64,000 nucleotides of DNA from Candidatus Phytoplasma mali (GTDB lineage Bacteria; Bacillota_I; Bacilli_A; Acholeplasmatales; Acholeplasmataceae), in NCBI RefSeq assembly GCF_000026205.1, contig NC_011047.1, positions 1 to 64,000 on the forward strand, read 5' to 3'. The translations under genes and the position numbers were made by a program. The notes under the pieces are model-generated. The model was not told the origin of the DNA. It made no database searches and worked only from the letters and a program-made list of their open reading frames with translations. Positions 27,194-35,535 of the stretch are shown here, one piece after another (position 1 is the stretch's first letter; the number at the start of each line of letters is the position of its first letter).

Positions 27194-27913
27194 TTAATCT
27201 TCTATAGTTTTGATTGTAAAATCAATTTCTAATTCGATGTTATCAACATTTTTTGAGATTAATTCTTTAATTATAGGATATTCTTTTAATATTTGATAAT
27301 TTAAAGTTTGTTTAAGGTCTAACTTTAACTTGGGATTTGTTTCTCCTGGTTGTTTTGAAGCTTTTAAAATAACATCATCGATTTGATTTGTTGAATTTTT
27401 AAATAATGGTGTTTTTAAGAACCAATCGTATATGTAGTGTTGGTTAAACAAATTGTTTGAAATATTTTTTTTTTCATTTGATGATTTGTCGTAGTATGAA
27501 ATGTTTTTTATTGCAAAATAATCTACATGAACTTTAATATATTCCTTAGAAGAAACTTGATCATCTAAAAAAACTTCATATTCTCGCGTAATTATTGAAT
27601 CTTTTATTTGTGGTATTGTTTTTGAAATAGAAGTTTTTGTTGTAATTGGTATTAATTCTGAGTCAGTTTTATTTGAATCTTCTGATGGTTGAAAATTTTC
27701 TAAATTAACGGGGTTATTAGTTAGATTTACCTTAAAATATTCTGAAATCTCTGTGTCTGTCGGTGGTTGTATCGGTTTTGGTAATTTAACACTCACTTTA
27801 TATTGAAGACTTTTTTTATGATTTTGTAAACCATAACAAAAAATTGTGAAAGCAATAAATAAAGGAATTATTAAAAATAATTTTAATAATTTATTTTGAC
27901 TATAGATCATATT
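27194..27913 (-). CDS. Anchored surface protein, paralogue of the 28556 gene
   Basis: The preferred start is the ATG at 27913 (239 residues): AGGGAAAG lies seven bases before it and a consensus promoter (27944-27971) would start transcripts near 27937. An ATG at 27934 in the same frame has no room for a ribosome-binding site. The N-terminus is basic, followed by one hydrophobic segment, then Tyr-Lys-Val-Ser-Val-Lys-Leu-Pro. The remaining 190 residues are hydrophilic with no second anchor. The gene at 28556-29131 has the same N-terminal plan and a Tyr-Gln-Leu-Ser-Val-Lys-Leu-Pro match, then diverges. The function is unknown. Confidence 0.65.
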   Translation of the reverse strand, partial: NMIYSQNKLLKLFLIIPLFIAFTIFCYGLQNHKKSLQYKVSVKLPKPIQPPTDTEISEYFKVNLTNNPVNLENFQPSEDSNKTDSELIPITTKTSISKTIPQIKDSIITREYEVFLDDQVSSKEYIKVHVDYFAIKNISYYDKSSNEKKNISNNLFNQHYIYDWFLKTPLFKNSTNQIDDVILKASKQPGETNPKLKLDLKQTLNYQILKEYPIIKELISKNVDNIELEIDFTIKTIED

Positions 27914-27941
27914 TGACTTTCCCTGATTAAACATAATTTTT

Positions 27942-28054
27942 AAATTATAATATTGTCTATTTAATTATCAAAATCATATTTATATTTTTTTTAAATTTTA
28001 TAAAAACTTTAATTAATCAAATTTAACTACTTTTGAACAAATATTTTATTTTTT
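27942..28054. repeat. 113-bp exact direct repeat, copy A
   Basis: Identical over 113 bp to 28383-28495 (offset 441 bp). It carries the promoter of the 27194-27913 gene. Confidence 0.9.
27944..27971 (-). promoter_or_regulatory. Consensus sigma-70-type promoter
   Basis: On the minus strand, TTGATA, a 16-base spacer, then TATAAT. This is the best promoter match I see in the window. It predicts a leader of about 24 bases ending at the ATG at 27913. Confidence 0.8.
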
Positions 28055-28382
28055 TATTTGTTATTTTTTAATCTTCTAAAAAGAAAACTTAAACTTGATC
28101 TAATTTTTTTGATATTGTAAATGATTTAAAAAAATGTCCAAATGTTATTTATAAGACACCTATGATAAACTAAAACACTTTGATAGTAAATATCTTTATG
28201 TCTTGATATTCACTGTTAAATTTTTTCAATTTAAAACTTTGTTTTTTAATTAATGATTATCAAATCATGTTTGAATTAATTGTTTTTATGATGATAAATT
28301 TAGACTAAATAACCGATATTAACCACTATTTTATTTTATTTTTTACGTTTAAAAATTGCATTTGGTTGTTAATGTAGTTTTA

Positions 28383-28495
28383 AAATTATAATATTGTCTA
28401 TTTAATTATCAAAATCATATTTATATTTTTTTTAAATTTTATAAAAACTTTAATTAATCAAATTTAACTACTTTTGAACAAATATTTTATTTTTT
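28383..28495. repeat. 113-bp exact direct repeat, copy B, with an orphan promoter
   Basis: The same 113 bp as copy A, including TTGATA, 16 bases, TATAAT on the minus strand at 28412-28385. No gene lies between it and copy A, so it would make a noncoding or 5'-extended transcript. Its right end abuts an arm of the palindromic element (28490-28523). Confidence 0.85.
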
Positions 28496-28523
28496 AAAAA
28501 GTCTAAAAAAATGCAACACTTCG
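28490..28523 (+). mobile_element. Single arm of the palindromic MITE-like element
   Basis: It carries AAAAAGTCTAAAAAAATGCA then ACACTTCG, matching the right arm of the element at 34561-34670. Only this arm remains. It marks one edge of the duplicated promoter segment. Confidence 0.65.
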
Positions 28524-28555
28524 TTTTTTTTATTTTGCTGAATTATTTTGTAATA

Positions 28556-29131
28556 TCAAAATTGTTTGAAATCGAAAAATTTTGATTCTAAATAATGATG
28601 AGTACGTGGTTGTATAGGTGTAAATTCTATAGTTTTAGTAGGTGATTTATAATCTTCTTTAGAATCAAGATTTTGATAAATAATAAATTCAAGTATTTTA
28701 TTGTAGGAATCTTTTTCATTAGTCCTATAAGCTTTTTTGAATGATGATGAGTTTTCTGAATCCATTTCTTCTATTTGTAAAATGTTGTCATCGTTATCCT
28801 TCCATTTCTTGACAAGATCAATTCTACCGTTAACAAACCTTTTTGTATCTGTATAAACTTTACAGACAGATAATTTATCTTCCCAAACAACATCAACAAC
28901 TTGTTGAATAGTTGGATTATCAATTGTATGTTCCTCTTTATCCTTTTTATATAACAATTTAATAGAAGGAGAAGGCAATTTAGAAGGCAATTTAACCGAT
29001 AATTGATATTTTGTTTCCCGTTTATGAGCAGGTTGTTGAACACCATTAATGGTTATATAAAGCATCAAAAATAAAAACATTAAAAAAAATAAAAAAATCT
29101 TTTTTTTTAAAAAAATTTTAAATAAAGTCAT
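28556..29131 (-). CDS. Anchored surface protein, paralogue of the 27194 gene
   Basis: This 191-residue protein has a very basic start, one hydrophobic segment (about 12-28), then Tyr-Gln-Leu-Ser-Val-Lys-Leu-Pro as in its neighbour. The hydrophilic part has Lys, Asp and Glu clusters and ends in Phe-Asp-Phe-Lys-Gln-Phe. GAGGTTTGGTGGGAT precedes the ATG. Shared heads with different bodies suggest duplicated surface genes whose exposed parts have diverged. No known domain. Confidence 0.65.
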   Translation of the reverse strand: MTLFKIFLKKKIFLFFLMFLFLMLYITINGVQQPAHKRETKYQLSVKLPSKLPSPSIKLLYKKDKEEHTIDNPTIQQVVDVVWEDKLSVCKVYTDTKRFVNGRIDLVKKWKDNDDNILQIEEMDSENSSSFKKAYRTNEKDSYNKILEFIIYQNLDSKEDYKSPTKTIEFTPIQPRTHHYLESKFFDFKQF

Positions 29132-29246
29132 ATCCCACCAAACCTCTATTTATCATCAATTTAAATAACAATCTATAACCACAAAAACATCTCTCTATAT
29201 AAAAGAATTCAAATTCTATATAATATGATTTTTTTATTTAAAGTAA

Positions 29247-29441
29247 TTATTTTTTTGGGGAAGTCTTTGTTTCTATCCATTCTATAAAATTATAATAATA
29301 CAATATTTTAGGTAAAGCTTGAAATCTAAACAAAATACAAGAACCGTTAATTATTAAAAGTAAAAAATTTAAAAAAATTAAAATTTTTAAATCTAAACTA
29401 AAAAATATTGGTGTTGAATTATCACTTTTATTTTTATTCAT
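29247..29441 (-). CDS. Small membrane protein
   Basis: A 64-residue frame with one strong hydrophobic segment (about 18-38) between a polar start and a Lys-rich end. AGGAAAAAAATCGAT precedes the ATG, a reasonable ribosome-binding site. It lies between two surface-protein genes on the same strand. Its size and composition make it plausible but unproven. Confidence 0.45.
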   Translation of the reverse strand: MNKNKSDNSTPIFFSLDLKILIFLNFLLLIINGSCILFRFQALPKILYYYNFIEWIETKTSPKK

Positions 29442-29862
29442 ATCGATTTTTTTCCTAATAAAATAAATTTAATTAATTAAATATTCAAAAGATATATAAC
29501 TTTAGTTATTAAAAAAATTAATACCAAACAATATTATTTTTTTATCATACAAAAAACCATAATCCGAATTAAATATTTAACTTATTAAAATATATCATTT
29601 TAAAAAAAATTTTACAAATATAAAGCAATTAAAAATTTCCGGTAATGAAATGTTTTCTTTTTCTTTGATATCTGTTAAAATTTTAAAACTGAATTAATTG
29701 GTTAAAATAAAAAAAATCAACAAAACTCAAACAGAGTTGTTGATTGAATGACATTATTTAATTTAAATAACTCAAAGTTGGTGTTCAAAATACTTTTTAA
29801 CTAAACTTAAGTTATTTATAGAAAACAAACTATTTTAATGTTCCAAATAGTTTAATTTAAAA
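29442..29862. other. Intergenic stretch with a terminator
   Basis: AT-rich upstream region of the small gene and, at 29716-29745, the terminator of the 29863 gene. Nothing else seen. Confidence 0.4.
29716..29745 (-). terminator. Probable terminator of the 269-residue protein gene
   Basis: TCAAC and AACTC pair with GAGTT and GTTGA across a small bulge and a 5-base loop. A run of T's follows on the minus strand. It lies about 120 bp past the stop. Confidence 0.6.
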
Positions 29863-30672
29863 TTATTTTTTAAACCAAAATAGAAAAATAATCAAACATA
29901 TAATCAAAATCATCGCTACTGGAATAATTAAAAAATAATATTTCCGAGGAAACTGATTTTGATGCATACTACTAAGCTGTTGAAGATTATGATCATTATT
30001 TTCATTTACCGAATATGAAAATGATTCTGGAATACTGTTAAAAGGGTGTGGTGTTTGATCATTATTTTTTTCCAATGTTGATATTTGAGTTACTGAGGTG
30101 ATACTATTCGGAAATATCAGTTCTTTTAAACTTTTATTAGTAAAATGTACACCATCTCTATACAACTTTTTATAAAAACCATTAAAAATTTTATTTTCAT
30201 GAGTAACAGGGTCTTTTTCTTCTAAATGTTCGTTCGAAAAGATAACTTTATCATGAGTTTCAAATTCAATTTCAATTAATTTCAACTTAAATAAGATTAT
30301 AACTGGCACAGGGTTCACATGATTAGATTCGGTATCATCCATAAATTTAGTTTTTATATTAATAACTTTCGTAAAAGATGATTGATCTTGGTTAATTCTT
30401 AAATCTAAATAATATCTGTAAACTGGCGAAAATTCCACTTCAATTATAAATTGATTTGGTTGTCTCACAAATAGTGTTAAAGTAAAGTCTTCATGCTTTA
30501 AATCTTTATTTTGTTCAACGAAAGAAGAAGGAAGCGATAAACCAACTGAATGGTTATTATTATTTAAAACAGTCGCACTTTCTTCACCTTTAATAAAAAT
30601 AAAATTTAAAAAACTGACAATCAATAAAAATATTATAAACTTAAATAAAAATTTTTGATTAATGATAAACAA
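29863..30672 (-). CDS. Surface protein with signal peptide and C-terminal anchor, unknown function
   Basis: A 269-residue protein with a signal-like segment (8-28, ending near Lys-Gly-Glu-Glu), an outward domain of about 215 residues rich in beta-like alternating hydrophobics, a polar linker (Asn/Gln/Ser-rich, about 205-240) and a C-terminal helix (about 245-265) ending Trp-Phe-Lys-Lys. The layout resembles the 11918-12655 protein but the sequences differ. AAAAGGATATTAAA precedes the ATG. Confidence 0.65.
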   Translation of the reverse strand: MFIINQKFLFKFIIFLLIVSFLNFIFIKGEESATVLNNNNHSVGLSLPSSFVEQNKDLKHEDFTLTLFVRQPNQFIIEVEFSPVYRYYLDLRINQDQSSFTKVINIKTKFMDDTESNHVNPVPVIILFKLKLIEIEFETHDKVIFSNEHLEEKDPVTHENKIFNGFYKKLYRDGVHFTNKSLKELIFPNSITSVTQISTLEKNNDQTPHPFNSIPESFSYSVNENNDHNLQQLSSMHQNQFPRKYYFLIIPVAMILIICLIIFLFWFKK

Positions 30673-30943
30673 ATTTAATATCCTTTTTTCTAATAAAATT
30701 ATTACTATTAATATTTAAATCTTCAATAATAGTAATATTTTTAAATAATTAAAATAAATATATAAAGTAAAAATATATTTAAAATACTTAATATACCTAC
30801 TTTAATTTTAAACTTTTTTTAGCATGTTTAAAATTAAAAAAGAATTTTAGAGAAAAAAAATACTAAATTTTTAAATTATTTTAAAAATTTAGTAAAATAT
30901 TATTCATTTAAATTTTAAAATTAAAAAAACTTTAAAAATATCT

Positions 30944-31144
30944 TTATAAAAAGTAGTCCTTTTTTTGTTTCACTAAGAATTGAAAAACTAAATGTTTAAC
31001 TTGAGGATTAACAAACAAAATATTTTTATTTTTAATATATTTGGTTTTAGTATTTAAATTTTTTAAAATTACAATTTTTAAAGTTAATAAATTAGCGTTT
31101 TTTAACATTTTTCTAATTTTTTGTTCTTTAGTTTGTTTTTTCAT
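30944..31144 (-). CDS. Short basic protein, doubtful
   Basis: A 66-residue frame rich in Lys and Asn, with CAGG eight bases before the ATG. It has no signal or domain. It lies alone between the 269-residue gene and the repeat-tailed gene; the DNA on either side (30673-30943 and 31145-31291) shows nothing. It may be a chance frame. Confidence 0.3.
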   Translation of the reverse strand: MKKQTKEQKIRKMLKNANLLTLKIVILKNLNTKTKYIKNKNILFVNPQVKHLVFQFLVKQKKDYFL

Positions 31145-31291
31145 TTTTAAAACCTGACAAATAGATTTTTAATTTTAATAAGTTAAAAAAACTTTTTTAA
31201 ATCAAAAAAAATATTATATACGAAACGTTTTGGTTTAATAAAAATATCAATTAATTGCAAATTTAAAATAATATTTTAAATAATTTCGTTA

Positions 31292-31603
31292 TTAATACTC
31301 CTCGCCTTGTGGAAGAACTGACGATGGTGAAGTAACTGTTAATTTCTCATCTTGTGGAAGAACTGACGATGGCGAAGTAACTGGTAATTTCTCATCTTGT
31401 GGAAGAACTGACGATGGCGAAGTAACTGGTAATTGATCTTGATCTTTTTCAGAATCTGGTTTAAAAGTTGTACTTGTAGGAATATTAATTACAGTTCGTA
31501 AAATGTCTTCAGGATAAATACCATCAGCCCAAAAAAAAGCTAAACCTAATAAAAAAATCAAACCAATTAAAGCTAAAAATTTTTCTAAAATTATTTTTAT
31601 CAT
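31292..31603 (-). CDS. Small anchored protein with a three-fold repeat tail
   Basis: A 103-residue protein with one hydrophobic segment (about 8-26), a short polar linker, then three copies of a 15-residue repeat, Leu-(Pro/Thr)-Val-Thr-Ser-Pro-Ser-Ser-Val-Leu-Pro-Gln-Asp-Glu-Lys, to the end. The tail should be extended and exposed. GGAAG precedes the ATG. The gene is upstream, on the same strand, of nothing related. The function is unknown. Confidence 0.6.
   Translation of the reverse strand: MIKIILEKFLALIGLIFLLGLAFFWADGIYPEDILRTVINIPTSTTFKPDSEKDQDQLPVTSPSSVLPQDEKLPVTSPSSVLPQDEKLTVTSPSSVLPQGEEY
31306..31440. repeat. 45-bp coding tandem repeat, three copies
   Basis: CTTGTGGAAGAACTGACGAT occurs at 31306, 31351 and 31396, a strict 45-bp period that keeps the frame. 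Only a few bases differ between copies, so expansion was recent. Confidence 0.9.
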
Positions 31604-32007
31604 ATCTAACTTCCTTAATTTTAATTTATAAAACTCCTTACACTATTAAATTTTTAAAAATTAGTGAAATAAAATTTCTCTGTGTAATTTGATTAATGAG
31701 AAGAACTAATTTATTGTTTGTTATCATAATCAATATTGATTTCATTACTTAAATAAAAAATTATTTTTAAAATTAAAACCTAATTAATTACTACTGCATG
31801 AATTAAGTTTCGATTTGAAGTAATTTAAATTTTATCAAAGTAAAAAAATTAGTGATAGTTTTAATCAAATGAGACCTGAATAATAATTATTTCATTCATA
31901 TGATTTCAAAATATCTCTAATTCATTAAGATAAAATTGAACCAAAAATAAAAAATATTCTTCCCTGCTTAAGCAAAAAAATAAAAATACCATAATAGATA
32001 TATATAT
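31604..32007. other. Intergenic stretch, no gene seen
   Basis: AT-rich, with the upstream region of the repeat-tailed gene at the left and an ATATAT run next to the palindromic-element copy at the right. Confidence 0.4.
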
Positions 32008-32080
32008 CGAAGTGTTGCATTTTTTTGAACTTTTAAAAAAAATAAAATAACTACTTAAATTTTTTGTTTTATTTTTTTGT
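32008..32080 (-). mobile_element. Palindromic MITE-like element, 5'-half copy
   Basis: It starts CGAAGTGTTGCATTTTTTTG, runs through AAAATAACTACTTAAA and TTTTGTTTTATTTTTTT, and then stops. It equals the first 70 or so bases of the reverse strand of 34561-34670. It lies 57 bp past the end of the restriction-modification gene, opposite in orientation to the complete copy on the other side. Confidence 0.65.
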
Positions 32081-32136
32081 TTGTTTACTATCTTTAATAT
32101 TTATTTTATCAGTATATAAATTTATTATTAAAACTT

Positions 32137-34494
32137 TTATTTATTAAAATTTTCACTGTAAGGTAATGATTTGATATATTCTTCCATAAATTCCCAATCT
32201 GCCCCCCCTTTATCGTTGGTTGGAACTTTAATTTGACTATTTTTCATTTTATCATTGCTCCATTTTCTACCATAATTAAATCTATATTTTTCTTTTTCAA
32301 GAAGAATAGTAATAAATAAAGCGTTATAAACATTTAGTTTTTTATTTCTTAAAATAGTTACATCAGGAGTAGCATAAAAAGATTTATTTTGATAAAATGA
32401 AGAACCTATGGAGCCGTTATTAGCTATTGTAATACAATTAGCTGGAAAAAGTTTTTTTCCTTTTTGGACGTTATCTTTAACACCATTATTTAAACTGCTG
32501 GAACTTACTAAAGGGATGTCTCCTTGTTCTAAATCTTTGATGATATCTTTACCTCTTTCAATCATAAATAATTCTTGAATGGAAAAAAATTTCATTTTAT
32601 TTATATTTAAATTTAATCGATGAAGTAATTGTTTTTCGTTTGTTAAAGAACACAAAGTATTATTATGAACGTTTAAAAATTCAAAAGCGATCAATTCTTT
32701 TATTTTTTTGATAAAAATATCATCAGTTAAATCATCATAATTAGTTGTCAAATATTCTTCGGCCAACCATTCATCATGATATTTAACAGGATGATTAACA
32801 GATAAACCTTCTTTGTCTTGTTTATTTTTATAAGTAATTAACCATTCATTCTTAATTGAAGGCCATTTATTGTTAATATCAATTCTTCCTTTATATTTTG
32901 TTTTCACAAAACCATCATTTTTAAAATAACCAAAAAAAGTATTAATATTACTATCATGAGGAATATGAGCTTCCCAAATTAAAATGACAGTAGCTACTCC
33001 CACAGGATAAAATAAATCTTCAGGCATCGATAAAACTGCTTTTAAAGTATGTTTTTGAAATAATCTTTCTTTAATGGTTAATCCTTTAGTATTTAAGGCA
33101 GTGCTCATTTGACAAATAGCGACGCATTCCCCCCCTTTGGTTAAGCAATTCAAACTATTTTCAATAAATTCTAATTGTTCTTCAGCATTTCCATTACTAT
33201 AAGGAGGATTTAAAAAACTAATATTGGGTTTTTTCTTTTTAACTATTTTTATTAATTCATCATCAAAACAATTTCCATGAAAAATATTACTTTTCCCATC
33301 GCCTCTCATCATCATATTAGAACATACATGACTAAACATATCTGGTCTAATTTCAATACCTATCAATTGATTTAATTTAATTTCTGCTTGTTTATTTTTT
33401 TCATATTTGACATTTTGAACCATCGCTTTCATTGCTGAAACTAAAAAACCACCAGTGCCACAACAAGGATCAAAAACAATATCATTTGGTTGTATATTTA
33501 TTAAATCACAAAAAAATTCAGTTATATGAATCGGTGTTAAAACAAGCCCTGTTTTTTTATCACCGCCAGCATATTTAATAAATTGAGTGTAAAATTTACC
33601 TAAAATATCAAATTTATTATCACGAATATAAGGTAAAATATTATCATTTACATCATCTATTAAATTTCTTAATAAATTATTAGGTATATTTGTTTTAGTT
33701 TTTTTATCTTTAATAAATGGCGAAGTTAATTGCTTATTATTTTTATATTTAGAATATTCAGTTACTATAGTTTGAATTTTATCTTTTGAAATTTGCTTAT
33801 CTTCTAAAATTTGTTTACAAAATTTTACAATATCATCGATCAGTCTGTCATTTTCTTTATGAGTATATAATTTATACTCATTAATAAAAACTTTGTTTTG
33901 TAAAGCTACTAAAATAGAACTAATAATAATACACCTTTCCACTTCAGGGATAGAGTTAGAATGTAATAATTTATTATATTCAACAGCTTTCATTATTAAA
34001 GCTTCTTCGCTAATAGGTTTTTTTTGTTCTGTTATTATTTCGTTTAATTGTTGAGGATTTAATATTAGTTTATTTTGAATATTTTTATAATAATAACTTT
34101 CTTTAATCCATAAAAAAGTAGATATTTTCTTTTCTTGTTCTGTTTCTCCGCTTATCACGATAGCAGTCACATCAAAATCTTTTTTACAGTAATTAGCATA
34201 AAGCAAAACACCATCAAAAGCATAATCTTTATATTGTTTTTTATCTAAACTTTCATGTTTAGTTGTAGATGCTTTACATTCTATTAATATTAATTTATCT
34301 TGTTGGTTTACAAATGATATGATAAAATCAGGATAACCTTTTCCATCACCGCTTTTACTAGCTGTTTTAAGTAATTTATTTATTCGAGGATTGTCTGATG
34401 ATTGTTCTTCAATAATGATATTCGGATTATTATAGTATCCTGCTTCTTTTAACATTTTTCGTACAAGTTGTTCAGTTTTCCTTTCATTTACCAT
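32137..34494 (-). CDS. Single-chain restriction-modification-specificity enzyme (type IIG/type I-like)
   Basis: A 785-residue protein joining three functions. Residues 1-115 are a PD-(D/E)XK nuclease with Asp56, Glu72 and Lys74 (Tyr-Pro-Asp, then Ile-Glu-Cys-Lys). Residues about 280-560 are an HsdM-type N6-adenine methylase with DPCCGTGGF (342-350) and NPPY (429-432). From about 635 there is a single target-recognition domain of HsdS type, with Gly-Asp-Ile-Pro-Leu-Val-Ser-Ser and Ala-Thr-Pro-Asp-Val-Thr. All motifs look intact, so it may cut and methylate DNA without partners. It is bracketed by two copies of the palindromic element, which suggests acquisition. Restriction systems are not common in phytoplasmas. 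The recognition site is not predictable. Confidence 0.88.
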   Translation of the reverse strand: MVNERKTEQLVRKMLKEAGYYNNPNIIIEEQSSDNPRINKLLKTASKSGDGKGYPDFIISFVNQQDKLILIECKASTTKHESLDKKQYKDYAFDGVLLYANYCKKDFDVTAIVISGETEQEKKISTFLWIKESYYYKNIQNKLILNPQQLNEIITEQKKPISEEALIMKAVEYNKLLHSNSIPEVERCIIISSILVALQNKVFINEYKLYTHKENDRLIDDIVKFCKQILEDKQISKDKIQTIVTEYSKYKNNKQLTSPFIKDKKTKTNIPNNLLRNLIDDVNDNILPYIRDNKFDILGKFYTQFIKYAGGDKKTGLVLTPIHITEFFCDLINIQPNDIVFDPCCGTGGFLVSAMKAMVQNVKYEKNKQAEIKLNQLIGIEIRPDMFSHVCSNMMMRGDGKSNIFHGNCFDDELIKIVKKKKPNISFLNPPYSNGNAEEQLEFIENSLNCLTKGGECVAICQMSTALNTKGLTIKERLFQKHTLKAVLSMPEDLFYPVGVATVILIWEAHIPHDSNINTFFGYFKNDGFVKTKYKGRIDINNKWPSIKNEWLITYKNKQDKEGLSVNHPVKYHDEWLAEEYLTTNYDDLTDDIFIKKIKELIAFEFLNVHNNTLCSLTNEKQLLHRLNLNINKMKFFSIQELFMIERGKDIIKDLEQGDIPLVSSSSLNNGVKDNVQKGKKLFPANCITIANNGSIGSSFYQNKSFYATPDVTILRNKKLNVYNALFITILLEKEKYRFNYGRKWSNDKMKNSQIKVPTNDKGGADWEFMEEYIKSLPYSENFNK

Positions 34495-34560
34495 TATTGT
34501 TTATTTTCCTTTTTTTATTTTTTTATTTATTTTCTTTTGGATTAAATTTCTTCGTATAAA

Positions 34561-34670
34561 GCGAAGTGTTGCATTTTTTTAGACTTTTTTTAAAAAATAA
34601 AAAAATAAAACAAAAAATCTAAGTAGTTATTTTATTTTTTTAAAAAGTCTAAAAAAATGCAACAGTTCGC
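34561..34670. mobile_element. Complete 110-bp palindromic MITE-like element
   Basis: The 29-bp terminal arms (34561-34589 and 34642-34670) are reverse complements with one mismatch. They read GCGAAGTGTTGCATTTTTTT then AGACTTTTT. The 52-bp core is AT-rich and no protein is encoded. Partial copies occur at 18396, 28490, 32008 and 46891. Short length, terminal inverted repeats and dispersal fit a miniature inverted-repeat element or fused IS ends. It could also end transcription from both sides. Confidence 0.75.
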
Positions 34671-34674
34671 TTAA

Positions 34675-35535
34675 TTAATCAAAATGATTTTCGGTTCTAA
34701 TCATAATAATTTCTTGTTTATAAATCGGTTGACCATCAATATAAGGTGTTTCTAAGATCTTTGGCAAAGATAAAAATAAAGGATGATAAATAATTTCCAT
34801 TAATGCCTTCAATCCAATTTGTCCTAAGCCTAAATTTTGGTGACGATCTTTTTTACTACCTAAACAGTTTTTGGAATCATTAATATGCAAACAAGAAAGA
34901 TATTTCAGACCAATAATTTGATCAAAAAGTTCAATCACTTTTAAAAAATTATTTTTAATATCATAACCCGCATCAAATACATGACAAGTATCAAAACAAA
35001 CCTTAATTCGACTTTGATCCTGAATTAATTGAATAATAGCTTTTAGTTCTTGAAATTCGCGCCCAATTTCTGTACCTTTACCAGCCATAGTTTCTAAAGC
35101 AATTTTAGTTCGACAATGTGAGGTATTTTTAAAAATTTGATTAATTCCTTGAGCAATTAATTCAATGGCGGTATTTTTAGTTTGTCGAAGAGCATTTCCA
35201 GGATGTAGTACCATTTGACTAATTTGCATTTCGTTAAAACGAATAATTTCTTGAGTTAAAAAATCAATGGCGAATGACCGATTAACTGGATTAGGATTCG
35301 CTAAATTAATAATATAAGGAGCATGACCAACTAAATCATCCGGATTAATTTGATGTTGTTTCAATAACGTTAAAGCTTCAGAAATTTTAAAATTATTTAA
35401 AGCCACACGTTGAGTGTTCGTGGGTGGCCCACTATAAACCATAAAAGTATTCGCTTGAAAGGCAATAGCCGCTTGAACCGCACCATAAAACATATCGGGT
35501 TTTTTTAAAGAAACAAAACAACCAATTTTAAGCAT
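34675..35535 (-). CDS. nfo: Endonuclease IV (AP endonuclease)
   Basis: A complete 286-residue enzyme of base-excision repair that cuts DNA at abasic sites. Signatures are Val-Leu-His-Pro-Gly, Ala-Leu-Glu-Thr-Met-Ala-Gly, Cys-Phe-Asp-Thr-Cys-His and Leu-His-Ile-Asn-Asp-Ser-Lys, followed by Gly-Ser-Lys-Lys-Asp-Arg-His. These supply the His, Asp and Glu ligands of the three-zinc site. The start overlaps the last 8 bases of the helicase gene, so the two are translated together. The stop abuts the palindromic element, only 5 bp away. Confidence 0.94.
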   Translation of the reverse strand: MLKIGCFVSLKKPDMFYGAVQAAIAFQANTFMVYSGPPTNTQRVALNNFKISEALTLLKQHQINPDDLVGHAPYIINLANPNPVNRSFAIDFLTQEIIRFNEMQISQMVLHPGNALRQTKNTAIELIAQGINQIFKNTSHCRTKIALETMAGKGTEIGREFQELKAIIQLIQDQSRIKVCFDTCHVFDAGYDIKNNFLKVIELFDQIIGLKYLSCLHINDSKNCLGSKKDRHQNLGLGQIGLKALMEIIYHPLFLSLPKILETPYIDGQPIYKQEIIMIRTENHFD

